Under the pieces are notes generated by a model, which saw only the letters and a program-made list of their open reading frames with translations, searched no databases and was not told the DNA's origin. A program made the position numbers and the translations under genes. Shown here piece after piece: positions 1 to 7,266 of a stretch of DNA of 64,000 bases. The stretch spans positions 24,974 to 88,973 of the forward strand of contig CAYQKV010000009.1 in assembly GCA_964418255.1 (NCBI GenBank), read 5' to 3'. This DNA is from CAG-1782 sp964418255 (GTDB lineage Bacteria > Bacillota > Clostridia > Christensenellales > DTU072). Positions within the stretch are counted from its first letter, which is position 1, and each line of letters starts with the position of its first letter.

Positions 1-132
1 CAGGTAAACGACGCGAGAACGGTATTCCTCGCTAAAGAAATAGCGCAGAAACTGGAATCAGAACTCGAATATCCCGGACAAATCAAAGTAAACGTCATCA
101 GGGAAACAAGAAGCGTCGAATACGCAAAATAA
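1..132 (+). CDS. rny: RNase Y, C-terminal end (partial)
   Basis: The first 43 codons in frame 1 encode the end of a protein that finishes in YPGQIKVNVIRETRSVEYAK. This is the highly conserved C-terminus of RNase Y, the membrane-anchored endoribonuclease that starts mRNA decay in Firmicutes. Only the tail after the HD domain is present, and the rest lies upstream of the window. The stop codon is followed within ten bases by a clear intrinsic terminator, so rny ends its transcription unit here. Identification rests on this short but distinctive tail. Confidence 0.88.
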   Translation, partial: QVNDARTVFLAKEIAQKLESELEYPGQIKVNVIRETRSVEYAK

Positions 133-140
133 CAAAAAAA

Positions 141-168
141 AGAACCGCTCGGATAGAGCGGTTCTTTT
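141..168 (+). terminator. Intrinsic terminator of rny
   Basis: A perfect 10-bp stem (AGAACCGCTC / GAGCGGTTCT) with a five-base loop is followed by a short T run and preceded by an A tract. It sits directly behind the rny stop. The following 160 bases to 330 are almost entirely A/T and hold no gene that I can see. Confidence 0.9.
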
Positions 169-330
169 ATGTAAAAATACATCCATATTTTATATTGATT
201 ATAATAATATTTAATTATTTATATAAATAATAATAACTAAAAAAATAGAAAATGTAATATTTTACAAGAAAAATGAAATAGAATAAATTTGAAAATTTTT
301 ACTAATTTATTATATATTTTAGATTTATTG

Positions 331-552
331 TCAAAGAAAATTTTTTCTGTCAAATAAATAATCCAATGACACATCAAATAAATCAGCTAAAGCTATCAGT
401 GTGTCGAAATCCGGCTTAGAGAAGTCAGTTTCATAACGTGTATAATTTACTCGAGATATTTTTAACATATCTGCTATTTGTTGTTGAGTCCAGCCGTTTT
501 CTTTTCTTAATTCTTTAAGTTTTTGACCTATTTTTGTGTTCATGCTTGACAT
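331..552 (-). CDS. XRE-family HTH repressor, likely controlling the adjacent peptide locus
   Basis: A 73-residue protein that is essentially one Cro/C1-type helix-turn-helix domain (residues about 9-65: KLKELRKENGWTQQQIADML, then a recognition helix around SRVNYTRYE). It has no effector or second domain. It is divergent from the radical SAM gene, and the shared intergenic region holds two inverted repeats with the same GTACA-N5-TGTAC-type core, the expected target of such a dimer. No ribosome site is visible before either the ATG at 552 or the in-frame ATG at 543. A possible promoter (TTGTAC at 590-585, TACAAA at 567-562) would start the transcript about at the start codon, so a leaderless message is possible. 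Family assignment is firm; the target is inferred from position. Confidence 0.85.
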   Translation of the reverse strand: MSSMNTKIGQKLKELRKENGWTQQQIADMLKISRVNYTRYETDFSKPDFDTLIALADLFDVSLDYLFDRKNFL

Positions 553-574
553 AGTACATTATTTGTACTACAAT
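546..574 (+). promoter_or_regulatory. Sigma-A promoter of the radical SAM/peptide operon
   Basis: TTGACA at 546-551, a 17-bp spacer, then TACAAT at 569-574. The predicted transcription start is near 581. The -35 box lies inside the first codons of the divergent XRE gene. Operator 1 fills the spacer and operator 2 starts at the predicted start point, so a bound repressor would block polymerase. Confidence 0.75.
552..570. promoter_or_regulatory. Operator 1, inverted repeat between -35 and -10
   Basis: TAGTACA, five bases, TGTACTA: a perfect 7-bp inverted repeat. It shares the TACA-N5-TGTA core and the same 5-base spacing with operator 2, spaced about 31 bp centre to centre (three helical turns). 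It also overlaps the possible -10 of the XRE gene. Confidence 0.7.
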
Positions 575-580
575 ATATAT

Positions 581-603
581 AAATGTACAAATTATGTACA
601 TTT
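581..603. promoter_or_regulatory. Operator 2, inverted repeat at the transcription start
   Basis: AAATGTACA, five bases, TGTACATTT: a perfect 9-bp inverted repeat lying between the -10 box and the ribosome site of the radical SAM gene. It has the same core as operator 1 and covers the possible -35 box of the divergent XRE gene, so one protein could control both directions. Confidence 0.72.
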
Positions 604-617
604 ATAAAGGAGAGATT

Positions 618-1925
618 ATGATTAAGTTACACGCGGCTACTTTTTATCGTAAAAATAATGATACAGTGGTGTGTTATCAAACTAAAGAACATAAAGTGTT
701 TGTTTTTAATTATATAGTCGGAGATATATTAGATATAGTAAAAAACGGAGCCGGAAATATAGATAACATAATCGATGAAATAAAGAAAAAATATATAGTA
801 AAAAGAGAAGATGAAATAGAACAGTCGGTTACTGAATGTGTAAAACAACTTAAGCATTATAAAATATTGATTGAAACCTGCCTAAACGACTACTTTGGAG
901 GGTTAGAAAACAAAATAACTTCTTCTGTAAAAGAAGGAAAACTCAATGCGGTATTATTCGAACTTACTTACCGATGCAGCGAAAAGTGCAGGCACTGCTA
1001 TGTTGTTCAAGATGGAGAAAATGAAATAAGTTTAGAAACTGTAAAGAGTGTACTTAAACAGTTGGCTGAGATGAATGTTACATATATAACGTTTACCGGC
1101 GGAGAGCCGTTTTTACGTAAAGATTTTATGGAAATATTGCGATATGCATATAAATTAGGGTTTGTTATCGATATTTTTACAAATGGAATAAGTATTACTG
1201 ACGAGCAGTTTTTTCAAGTAGCGGAATGTTGTCCGAGATATATACATTTTAGTCTGTATAGTCATTTAGCTGATGTACACGACGGAATAACCTGTGTAAA
1301 GGGCTCTTTTGAAAGAACTTGCCGAGCGATACGCAAATTTAAGGCATTGGGAATAGCTGTAAACGTAAAAACGGTAATAATGTCGGAAAATTGTAATGAT
1401 ATAGGCAATATAATAGAGCTTTGCGAACAGATTGGAGCGACAATACAGGTTGGAGCGACGATTTCTCCGAAAAATGATTTCGATAAAAAACCGCTTTTAA
1501 TGAGAGTAAAAGAGAAAGAAAACTTAGAATACGCAATCAGAGAGTCGAGAGACAGGATAGAAAAGATAGAAGGGATAATTAACGGAGTACGAAACAGGGA
1601 CAGTTACATTTGCGGAGCAGGACTGAACGGGTTGAGTATAAATCCCAAAGGAGAAGTTTATCCGTGTAACGCATTGCTTATACAATTGGGAAATGTTAAA
1701 AATGAAACGGTGTCGGATATATGGAACAATTCGACGGCGTTAAAAAAATGGAGAGAAAATAAGTTTTCACAGATAAAAGGTTGCGAAAAGTGTGAACTGA
1801 TTGATTATTGCGGATTTTGTCCGGGAACCGCAATGACGGAAAAAGGCGACCCTTTTGTTAAATATCAAGAGGCATGCGATATTGCAAATATAAGAAAAAA
1901 AATTGCAATAAGTAAAAAAGATTAA
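618..1925 (+). CDS. Radical SAM/SPASM peptide maturase with PqqD-like N-terminus
   Basis: A 435-residue enzyme expected to modify a ribosomally made peptide by radical chemistry. Residues 1-90 resemble a PqqD-like peptide-recognition (RRE) domain. The radical SAM core follows, with the [4Fe-4S] motif CSEKCRHC (Cys120, 124, 127) and the GGEP motif near 161. The C-terminus is a SPASM domain with seven cysteines (332, 350, 389, 392, 398, 401, 420) that normally bind two auxiliary clusters. The start at 618 is preferred because AAGGAGAG lies just before it; an in-frame ATG at 594 falls inside operator 2. It is followed after 50 bp by a tiny Cys-containing peptide gene, its likely substrate. The exact chemistry (thioether, C-C or decarboxylation) cannot be read from the sequence. 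Confidence 0.88.
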   Translation: MIKLHAATFYRKNNDTVVCYQTKEHKVFVFNYIVGDILDIVKNGAGNIDNIIDEIKKKYIVKREDEIEQSVTECVKQLKHYKILIETCLNDYFGGLENKITSSVKEGKLNAVLFELTYRCSEKCRHCYVVQDGENEISLETVKSVLKQLAEMNVTYITFTGGEPFLRKDFMEILRYAYKLGFVIDIFTNGISITDEQFFQVAECCPRYIHFSLYSHLADVHDGITCVKGSFERTCRAIRKFKALGIAVNVKTVIMSENCNDIGNIIELCEQIGATIQVGATISPKNDFDKKPLLMRVKEKENLEYAIRESRDRIEKIEGIINGVRNRDSYICGAGLNGLSINPKGEVYPCNALLIQLGNVKNETVSDIWNNSTALKKWRENKFSQIKGCEKCELIDYCGFCPGTAMTEKGDPFVKYQEACDIANIRKKIAISKKD

Positions 1926-1975
1926 TTTCGCTAAAAAAATGGCGTATTAAAATCTAAAAAAAGGAGGTGTTAAAT

Positions 1976-2089
1976 ATGAAAGGTTTTGTAAAGCCTATTT
2001 TGATTGAGTCGGCTGACTACGAGGCGTCTTTTGCTATGGGATGTCCGAAAAGTACTACCAGCTATTGCGGTATTGGATATCGTAGTTAA
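1976..2089 (+). CDS. Putative RiPP precursor peptide, 37 aa
   Basis: This short frame has a near-perfect ribosome site (AAGGAGGTG at 1961-1969) seven bases before its ATG, the strongest of the locus. It encodes a leader-like N-terminus, MKGFVKPILIESADYEASFA, then MG and a distinct C-terminal segment CPKSTTSYCGIGYRS. The segment has two cysteines, two tyrosines and a Ser/Thr-rich centre, typical of the residues that radical SAM enzymes crosslink. It sits between a radical SAM/SPASM maturase and a peptidase, where precursor genes are commonly found. I do not recognise a named precursor family. That it is translated is well supported; that it is the maturase substrate is inference. Confidence 0.75.
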   Translation: MKGFVKPILIESADYEASFAMGCPKSTTSYCGIGYRS

Positions 2090-2099
2090 TTCAATCAAG

Positions 2100-2128
2100 T
2101 CAGGCGCGGTGTTTTACAACGCGCCTGA
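2100..2128 (+). promoter_or_regulatory. Intercistronic hairpin after the precursor gene
   Basis: A perfect 9-bp stem (TCAGGCGCG / CGCGCCTGA) with an 11-base loop lies 11 bases after the precursor stop and 17 bases before the peptidase start. There is no T run behind it, so it is unlikely to be a full terminator. It may protect the 3' end of the precursor message or lower expression downstream. Confidence 0.6.
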
Positions 2129-2144
2129 TAAACGGTGACTGAGA

Positions 2145-3101
2145 ATGGACATTGATTTACTGAAAAATCTTACGGCAATAGTAGGAGTAAGTGGCAGAGA
2201 AGAGAAAATTACGGAATATCTCAAAAAATATTTTGAGTCTATCGGGTATTGCTGTTTTACAGACGGTTGGGGAAATATATTCATTCATTTGAATGGTGAC
2301 AATGAAAAACGATTGATGTTTACCGCGCATATAGATGAAGTGGGGTTTATGGTTGCCGATTGCGCGGAAAACGGATTGATAAATGTTATGAATATAGGGG
2401 GAAATTCCCCAACCAAAAATGAAAAGCTTATTTCGGAAAAAGGGATACTGGGGCTGGTTGTTAGGGAGAACGAAAATAGTTTTTTAACGGTTGATATAGG
2501 GGCAAATAGTCGTGAAGAAGCAAGCAAACTTGTGTCTCCCGGAGATGTCTTCGGTTTTTACGGAGAAACTGTATTACAGGGTAGTAAAGTAATAGGTCGA
2601 GCATTGGATAACAGAGCCGGAGTATCTGCGTTAATTGAAAGTTTGAAAACTGCGAAAATAGAAGCTACAATAGTTTTTACGGTAAGAGAAGAAATTTCCG
2701 GAAACGGAGCGATAGCTGCTATTCAAAAGTATTGTCCCGATATTGTTTGTTGTGTAGATACGTCGGTAGCAAAAGAAATATATGGAGAAAAAAATAAGTC
2801 TAATATATTATTGGGTGACGGACCCGGTATTAAGGTTGCTGACGCGTGTACGGTAATAAAACGTAAAACCGTTGAAAAATTAACAAGGATTGCGGAAGCA
2901 TTACATTTACGGTATCAGTTGGAAATAGGCGGTTGCGGAACAACGGAAATTTTTGCTTTGGAGAGATGTTTTCCGGAAATAGAATATATCGGTATTTCTC
3001 TGCCGATGAGAAACATACATAGCGGAAAATCTATTATCGATGTAAAAGATTACAATGCATTGGTTAAATTGTTAAGTTATTTATTGAAAAACGGGATATA
3101 A
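2145..3101 (+). CDS. M42-family metallo-aminopeptidase
   Basis: A 318-residue cytosolic dinuclear-metal peptidase of the FrvX/glutamyl-aminopeptidase type. Expected metal and catalytic residues are visible: His62 and Asp64 in HIDEVGF, Asp155 in GRALDNRAG, Glu182/Glu183 in REEISGNG, Asp205, and His292 in RNIHSG. It is somewhat shorter than the usual 340-360 residues. The start at 2145 has only a weak ribosome site, and the preceding hairpin may limit its translation or mRNA supply. M42 enzymes trim peptides from the N-terminus. Placed directly behind the precursor gene, it could remove the leader or release a small C-terminal product (inference). General housekeeping peptide turnover is the alternative. 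Confidence 0.85.
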   Translation: MDIDLLKNLTAIVGVSGREEKITEYLKKYFESIGYCCFTDGWGNIFIHLNGDNEKRLMFTAHIDEVGFMVADCAENGLINVMNIGGNSPTKNEKLISEKGILGLVVRENENSFLTVDIGANSREEASKLVSPGDVFGFYGETVLQGSKVIGRALDNRAGVSALIESLKTAKIEATIVFTVREEISGNGAIAAIQKYCPDIVCCVDTSVAKEIYGEKNKSNILLGDGPGIKVADACTVIKRKTVEKLTRIAEALHLRYQLEIGGCGTTEIFALERCFPEIEYIGISLPMRNIHSGKSIIDVKDYNALVKLLSYLLKNGI

Positions 3102-3115
3102 AAGTAGGTATCAAG

Positions 3116-4540
3116 ATGAAAAAAAGTATATTATATTCATTATGTATTATATTGTGGATAATGTGTTTGTGTGGGTGTAGCGACAAAAACACTTATTCTG
3201 TTTTTTACGACTTGAACGGGGGAATGGTTTTGGAAGAATTATCGACTCAAATTTCAAATGAGAGTTCTTATATCCTTCCCGTAGCATACAAAAGCGGGTG
3301 TAGGTTTGTCGGATGGTATAACAATGAACATTTTTTTGGCGACGCTATTACGGAAATCCCCGTTGGTAACCGTAGTGATTATACGTTATATGCGAAATTT
3401 TTGGAAGTTTATTCAATATCATATTACTCTGACGGCGGAACAAATCTTAATACTGCGACAGAGATAACAAACGAAGATAGTTTACAGCTGTTACCTGCAA
3501 AAAAGGACGGATACATTTTTTTAGGATGGTACGGGGATAATATGTTTTCCGGCAGCGAGCAAAACGTTTTATCCGGTGTAAATAATAATGTTAATTTGTA
3601 CGCGAAATTCGGCGTCGCTCACAGTATATCGTACGACTTACAAGGCGGGATAAATAATACAAATAATCCCGTACAATTTTGCGCCGAACAGTCTTTTATA
3701 TTAGAAACTCCGACTAAAGCAGGATATAGTTTTGTTGCGTGGTATGATGAGAATACAAATACCCGAGTATCATCGATATCGTTAGGTACCGATAGGGACG
3801 TTTATTTAAGGGCAGAGTGGGAACTCGGTATTTATAATATATCATGGGATTTACAAGGTGGATATTCGAGTGTGCCGTATCCTACGCAATATACTTTTGG
3901 TGTGGGTGTAACGGAAGAAAAGTTTATAATTCCGACAAAAAACAATATGATATTCGGCGGTTGGTATATAGAAAGAGACAATTCAACGGTGCAAATAAGT
4001 AGTATAAAAACAAGCGACTATGGCGATATGAAAATATATGCAAAGTGGATAGACGCGGTTGTATTATTACAAGATAATTGTTGGAATGCGAATAGCACAT
4101 CAAACAATGGTTATTGCGATGTTGCAAATGTTAAAAACGCTGTTACGATAACGGTTCCGAATGAACTTATGTATCTATATAATCAAAATAAGTTGGGATT
4201 GGAAATAACGGGTACGTTTTATGCGAACGTCAGAGCGCAGGGAAACTGCACTGCGACAGCGGTTGCATATATGATAGTAAACGAAACGGAATATTCCGTA
4301 TGTAGCGTTTCGGCAAAAGGCGGAGGATATCCCTTATCGGGTGGGTTTGTTACTCCGGCAAACGGTTCTTGGAGTTATAGCGGTAACGTGCCAAAGACAG
4401 TTAAATTTACATTGACGACAAACGAGGTTAATATAGGATACAAATATTATATGTATAGCAACCAGGAAAATTCAAAAGTTACAAACGCAATGCAGTACTG
4501 TTGTGTATCATTAGTGTGTAAATTTTACATAGTTTCATAA
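3116..4540 (+). CDS. Lipoprotein with four InlB/Listeria-Bacteroides repeats
   Basis: A 474-residue secreted lipoprotein. The signal peptide ends in the lipobox LCGC, with the lipidated Cys at residue 21. Four repeats of 65-70 residues follow (about 28-325), each of the form Y-x-I-x-Y/W-D-L-x-G-G ... GY-x-F-x-G-W-Y ... Y-A-K-F/W, the Flg_new/InlB B-repeat fold. The last 150 residues form a non-repetitive, probably beta-rich domain that I do not recognise. It begins 14 bp after the M42 gene and shares its low GC content, so it is likely the last gene of the operon before the terminator at 4611. Possible roles are surface binding of the peptide product, self-protection or adhesion; none is shown by the sequence. 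Confidence 0.85.
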   Translation: MKKSILYSLCIILWIMCLCGCSDKNTYSVFYDLNGGMVLEELSTQISNESSYILPVAYKSGCRFVGWYNNEHFFGDAITEIPVGNRSDYTLYAKFLEVYSISYYSDGGTNLNTATEITNEDSLQLLPAKKDGYIFLGWYGDNMFSGSEQNVLSGVNNNVNLYAKFGVAHSISYDLQGGINNTNNPVQFCAEQSFILETPTKAGYSFVAWYDENTNTRVSSISLGTDRDVYLRAEWELGIYNISWDLQGGYSSVPYPTQYTFGVGVTEEKFIIPTKNNMIFGGWYIERDNSTVQISSIKTSDYGDMKIYAKWIDAVVLLQDNCWNANSTSNNGYCDVANVKNAVTITVPNELMYLYNQNKLGLEITGTFYANVRAQGNCTATAVAYMIVNETEYSVCSVSAKGGGYPLSGGFVTPANGSWSYSGNVPKTVKFTLTTNEVNIGYKYYMYSNQENSKVTNAMQYCCVSLVCKFYIVS

Positions 4541-4610
4541 ATTTTGTAAAAAGTAAGAGTTTGTTTTTTTATAAATTTGCGGCATAATCAGATACTTAAT
4601 ATAAGCAAAA

Positions 4611-4653
4611 ATAAAAGACATAGGTGTAATAACGTATGTCTTTTATATTTTTT
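4611..4653. terminator. Bidirectional terminator closing the peptide locus
   Basis: A perfect 12-bp stem (ATAAAAGACATA / TATGTCTTTTAT) with a 12-base loop is followed by a T run on the plus strand. It is T-rich on the minus strand too, so it can serve both convergent genes (ending at 4540 and 4679). Confidence 0.85.
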
Positions 4654-4678
4654 GCCGAACTAAAAAATATTATATTAT

Positions 4679-6268
4679 TTAATCGGCTGAAATCTTTATA
4701 ATAGGTACAAAACCGTAGGTATTATTTATTTTTCCGTCTTTGACTTCGTAAGTTTCGTGATATTTTATTACGCTTTTTACCGTGTTGCCGTCCGTTCCTT
4801 GCGACGACGTGAAGATGAGGGAAGTTTCGCTTACGGTAGAATTAAACAAAGAATAAGCGGTGTTTACGGCGTTGAGGCAAGTAAGTAAAGCCGCTTCGTT
4901 TTCTTCGTCCGTTCCGCCGAAATCAATTTTCGGAATTTCCACGTTTCCTATTATTTTTTCAAGTTGCGAAGGCGTAAAAGCGGCGGATAAAAATTCGTTG
5001 TTTGCAAATTCGTAAAGCGCGCTTTTTTTCCAGTCGTTCGCCAAAACGTTGGTATCCGAATTTTTGTCGTAATAGTTCTTATTGTAATATTCGTAGTAAT
5101 ATTTATTGTCTTTAAGCGTAGTGATTTTTTGAATATCAAGAGTATTCAGATAGATTTTATGGTCTACGATATAGTCGCAAGCGTAGTAATTTTCGCTTCC
5201 TACGGTAAATTTACTCCAAATAAGAGGAGTTACCATAAACGCGTATTTTTCCCCATTTTTTTCTTTAACGGCAAAACTTGCGTTGTTATATCGGTAATAA
5301 CCCGTCGTCTTGTCGAACTTTCCTTCGGAAATAATGTCGGAAACTTCGTAGTCAGAGGTAAGGGCGGGATACGCGCCGAAATATAGTTTTCCGTCGTTTG
5401 ACAGATAATATCCTACGTTTTTGAGAGCCGCGCCCGCTTCGATTTTCATCAAACAGTCGTCGCATAAACCGTCGTCGTTTTCGTCGGCGTGGTCGTGGTG
5501 ACACAAGCCGGTTTTATCGTATTTACAAGTCGTGCAAACGCCGTTTGCGTCGTAAGAATGACTTCCGTATTCGTCGAGAGCTACGTTTTCGAAATAGGCG
5601 TTGCAGGTGGTGCAACGCGCCCTTATCTCTATTTTATTTAGGCATCCGAGGTCCACTCTGGTCTCTTCGCTTAAAGTGTGTTCGCCGAATTCTTTATCGA
5701 GAAGTTCTACCGTATCTCCACACAAAGAGCATTGCTTGGTGGTTACGCCTTTGGTTTTACAGTTTCCGCTCTTATAAGACGTGGTTTTGTAAACGTGATT
5801 TCCGTACGTCGTGTATTCCGTTTTTTCGTTTCCGCATTTGGAGCAGGAGTAAACGATATAACCTCTCGAAGAGCAGGTGCCCTCTTTTTCCGACTTGAAT
5901 ACGTAATCGTGTTCGCACGGCTCGCTCTGAGAGCCGTCGGGAACAAAGAAGGAAAACGTGTTGCCGACGATTTTCACATACTCGGTTCCTTTCTCTTCGC
6001 TTTCGAGAATAAAGTAACCGTTTTTATTGGTAAAGGTACCCGAATAAACATATACGGGAGACGATTGACGGGTTAAAGAGAAAGTGTTTTTACTTTCGTC
6101 AAGCGTAAGGGTGTAATAATAAGTTACGCCGTTTTCTTCGCCCTGACGGGTGTAAACGCCCGAAGTCGTGGTTTTATTTTGACAGGAAGAAAATAAGACC
6201 ACGCAAAAAACGAGGCTTAAAATTATAAAAATTGCGCGATAGATGCGCGGGTTAACAAATTTTTTCAT
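4679..6268 (-). CDS. Cys-rich lipoprotein with DUF6273-like C-terminal domain
   Basis: A 529-residue lipoprotein with signal peptide ending FSSC (Cys29). Residues about 35-110 look like a small beta domain. Residues 115-275 contain repeated CxxC pairs (CSKCG, CSLCG, CTTC, CTTCK, CDDC), zinc-ribbon-like modules alternating with GxH motifs, including a calcium-site-like DENDDGLCDDC. The C-terminal 240 residues resemble the DUF6273 type, with WKKSALYEFANNEFLSAAF matching the typical W-x-x-S-x-L-x-x-x-L-N-x-x-F pattern. The ATG at 6268 and an in-frame GTG at 6271 lie only about eight bases from the -10 box, with no ribosome site, so the mRNA is probably leaderless. Function unknown. The CxxC modules resemble those at the C-terminus of the giant protein at 7385. 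Confidence 0.82.
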   Translation of the reverse strand: MKKFVNPRIYRAIFIILSLVFCVVLFSSCQNKTTTSGVYTRQGEENGVTYYYTLTLDESKNTFSLTRQSSPVYVYSGTFTNKNGYFILESEEKGTEYVKIVGNTFSFFVPDGSQSEPCEHDYVFKSEKEGTCSSRGYIVYSCSKCGNEKTEYTTYGNHVYKTTSYKSGNCKTKGVTTKQCSLCGDTVELLDKEFGEHTLSEETRVDLGCLNKIEIRARCTTCNAYFENVALDEYGSHSYDANGVCTTCKYDKTGLCHHDHADENDDGLCDDCLMKIEAGAALKNVGYYLSNDGKLYFGAYPALTSDYEVSDIISEGKFDKTTGYYRYNNASFAVKEKNGEKYAFMVTPLIWSKFTVGSENYYACDYIVDHKIYLNTLDIQKITTLKDNKYYYEYYNKNYYDKNSDTNVLANDWKKSALYEFANNEFLSAAFTPSQLEKIIGNVEIPKIDFGGTDEENEAALLTCLNAVNTAYSLFNSTVSETSLIFTSSQGTDGNTVKSVIKYHETYEVKDGKINNTYGFVPIIKISAD

Positions 6269-6275
6269 CACGGAT

Positions 6276-6304
6276 ATTATAACTTAGCAAGCGGCAAGTG
6301 TCAA
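6276..6304 (-). promoter_or_regulatory. Consensus promoter of the Cys-rich lipoprotein
   Basis: On the minus strand TTGACA (6304-6299), a 17-bp spacer and TATAAT (6281-6276): a perfect sigma-A match. The predicted start point (6270-6268) coincides with the start codon. Confidence 0.85.
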
Positions 6305-6346
6305 CGCCGCAAGGGCGAATTTAAGATTAAAAAAAGAGGAAAACGC

Positions 6347-7084
6347 TTAAAAACCGCCGTCTACGCCGAGCACCTGACCGGTTACGTACGACGACGCGTC
6401 CGAGCACAGGAAAAACGCGGCGTTTGCGACTTCCTCGGGTTTTCCCGTTCTGCCGAGGGAGAGCTCGTCGCAAAAAGCGTCTTTTGCGGAAAGATCTATC
6501 GAAGAATTCATCGGAGTGTCGATAAAACCGCAGGAAAGAGCGTTTACGCGGATATTCGACGCGCCGAGTTCGCGAGAAAGAGCTTTGGTAAAGGAAATAA
6601 GACCGCCTTTCGTAGCGGAGTAAGAAACTTCGCAACTTCCGCCGTACGTTCCCCATATGGAAGAAATATTGAGAATACATCCGCTTTTTCTCGAAATCAT
6701 ATTCTTTATGACTTCGCGGGTGACCGCCATAGGGGAAAGAAGATTTACCGCGGTTATTTTTTGAAGAAAAGCGTCGTCGTTTTCCTGAAAAACAGCCGAA
6801 CGTGTGATACCCGCGTTATTTATAAGACAGTCGATTTCCGGATAAGAAGAACATATTTTGCGGGCGAAAGAAGAAGCGGCGTAAATATCGGAAAAATCGC
6901 ATTGAAAAAACGCGCAGTTTTTACCGATTTCCGAGTTTTTCAACTCGTTTATTTTTTCGGTATTATTGCAAAATTGACCGATTACGAAATAACCGTTTTC
7001 GGCGAATTTTTTCAAAAGAGCGCCGCCTATGCCGCCGCTTATTCCCGTAATAAAAACCGTTTTCCGAGCCGTTTTCTCAATCAT
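6347..7084 (-). CDS. Short-chain dehydrogenase/reductase (FabG-like)
   Basis: A 245-residue NAD(P)-dependent oxidoreductase of the classical SDR family. Visible motifs are the dinucleotide-binding TGISGGIG, NNAG, the active-site Ser in NISS and the YSATK catalytic Tyr/Lys pair, with the usual GVDGGF end. The start at 7084 is chosen over the longer frame (7105) because GGAGGAAAA lies immediately before it. It is closest in pattern to 3-oxoacyl-ACP reductases, but it stands alone without fatty-acid genes, so its substrate is open. It has its own promoter, and the downstream lipoprotein gene has another. Confidence 0.9.
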   Translation of the reverse strand: MIEKTARKTVFITGISGGIGGALLKKFAENGYFVIGQFCNNTEKINELKNSEIGKNCAFFQCDFSDIYAASSFARKICSSYPEIDCLINNAGITRSAVFQENDDAFLQKITAVNLLSPMAVTREVIKNMISRKSGCILNISSIWGTYGGSCEVSYSATKGGLISFTKALSRELGASNIRVNALSCGFIDTPMNSSIDLSAKDAFCDELSLGRTGKPEEVANAAFFLCSDASSYVTGQVLGVDGGF

Positions 7085-7127
7085 TTTTCCTCCGGAATAA
7101 TGCAAAATTTTCCTTTCGTTATCGGTT

Positions 7128-7157
7128 ATTATACCGCAATAACGAGTAGGTAGTCAA
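7128..7157 (-). promoter_or_regulatory. Promoter of the SDR gene
   Basis: On the minus strand TTGACT (7157-7152), an 18-bp spacer and TATAAT (7133-7128), about 45 bases before the SDR start codon. Confidence 0.7.
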
Positions 7158-7214
7158 TAATTTCGTTTCTAATACTTAAATAAAGCATAAAGCGGGTTAC
7201 CGAGAGAGGGGGAC

Positions 7215-7242
7215 TTGACAAAAAAGGTATATGCATTATAAT
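7215..7242 (+). promoter_or_regulatory. Promoter of the first giant lipoprotein gene
   Basis: TTGACA at 7215-7220, 16 bp, TATAAT at 7237-7242. The start point would be near 7249, giving a leader of about 135 bases. It is one of the strongest-looking promoters in the window. Confidence 0.8.
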
Positions 7243-7266
7243 ATTAAATTTATAAATAAATAAAAT

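Noticed and set aside
214..231. Perfect 18-base A/T palindrome ATTATTTATATAAATAAT
   Set aside because: It lies in a nearly pure A/T spacer where such palindromes arise by chance; no promoter or gene is positioned to use it.
594..617. Upstream ATG at 594 as start of the radical SAM gene
   Set aside because: It lies within operator 2 and has no ribosome site; the ATG at 618 has AAGGAGAG at proper distance.
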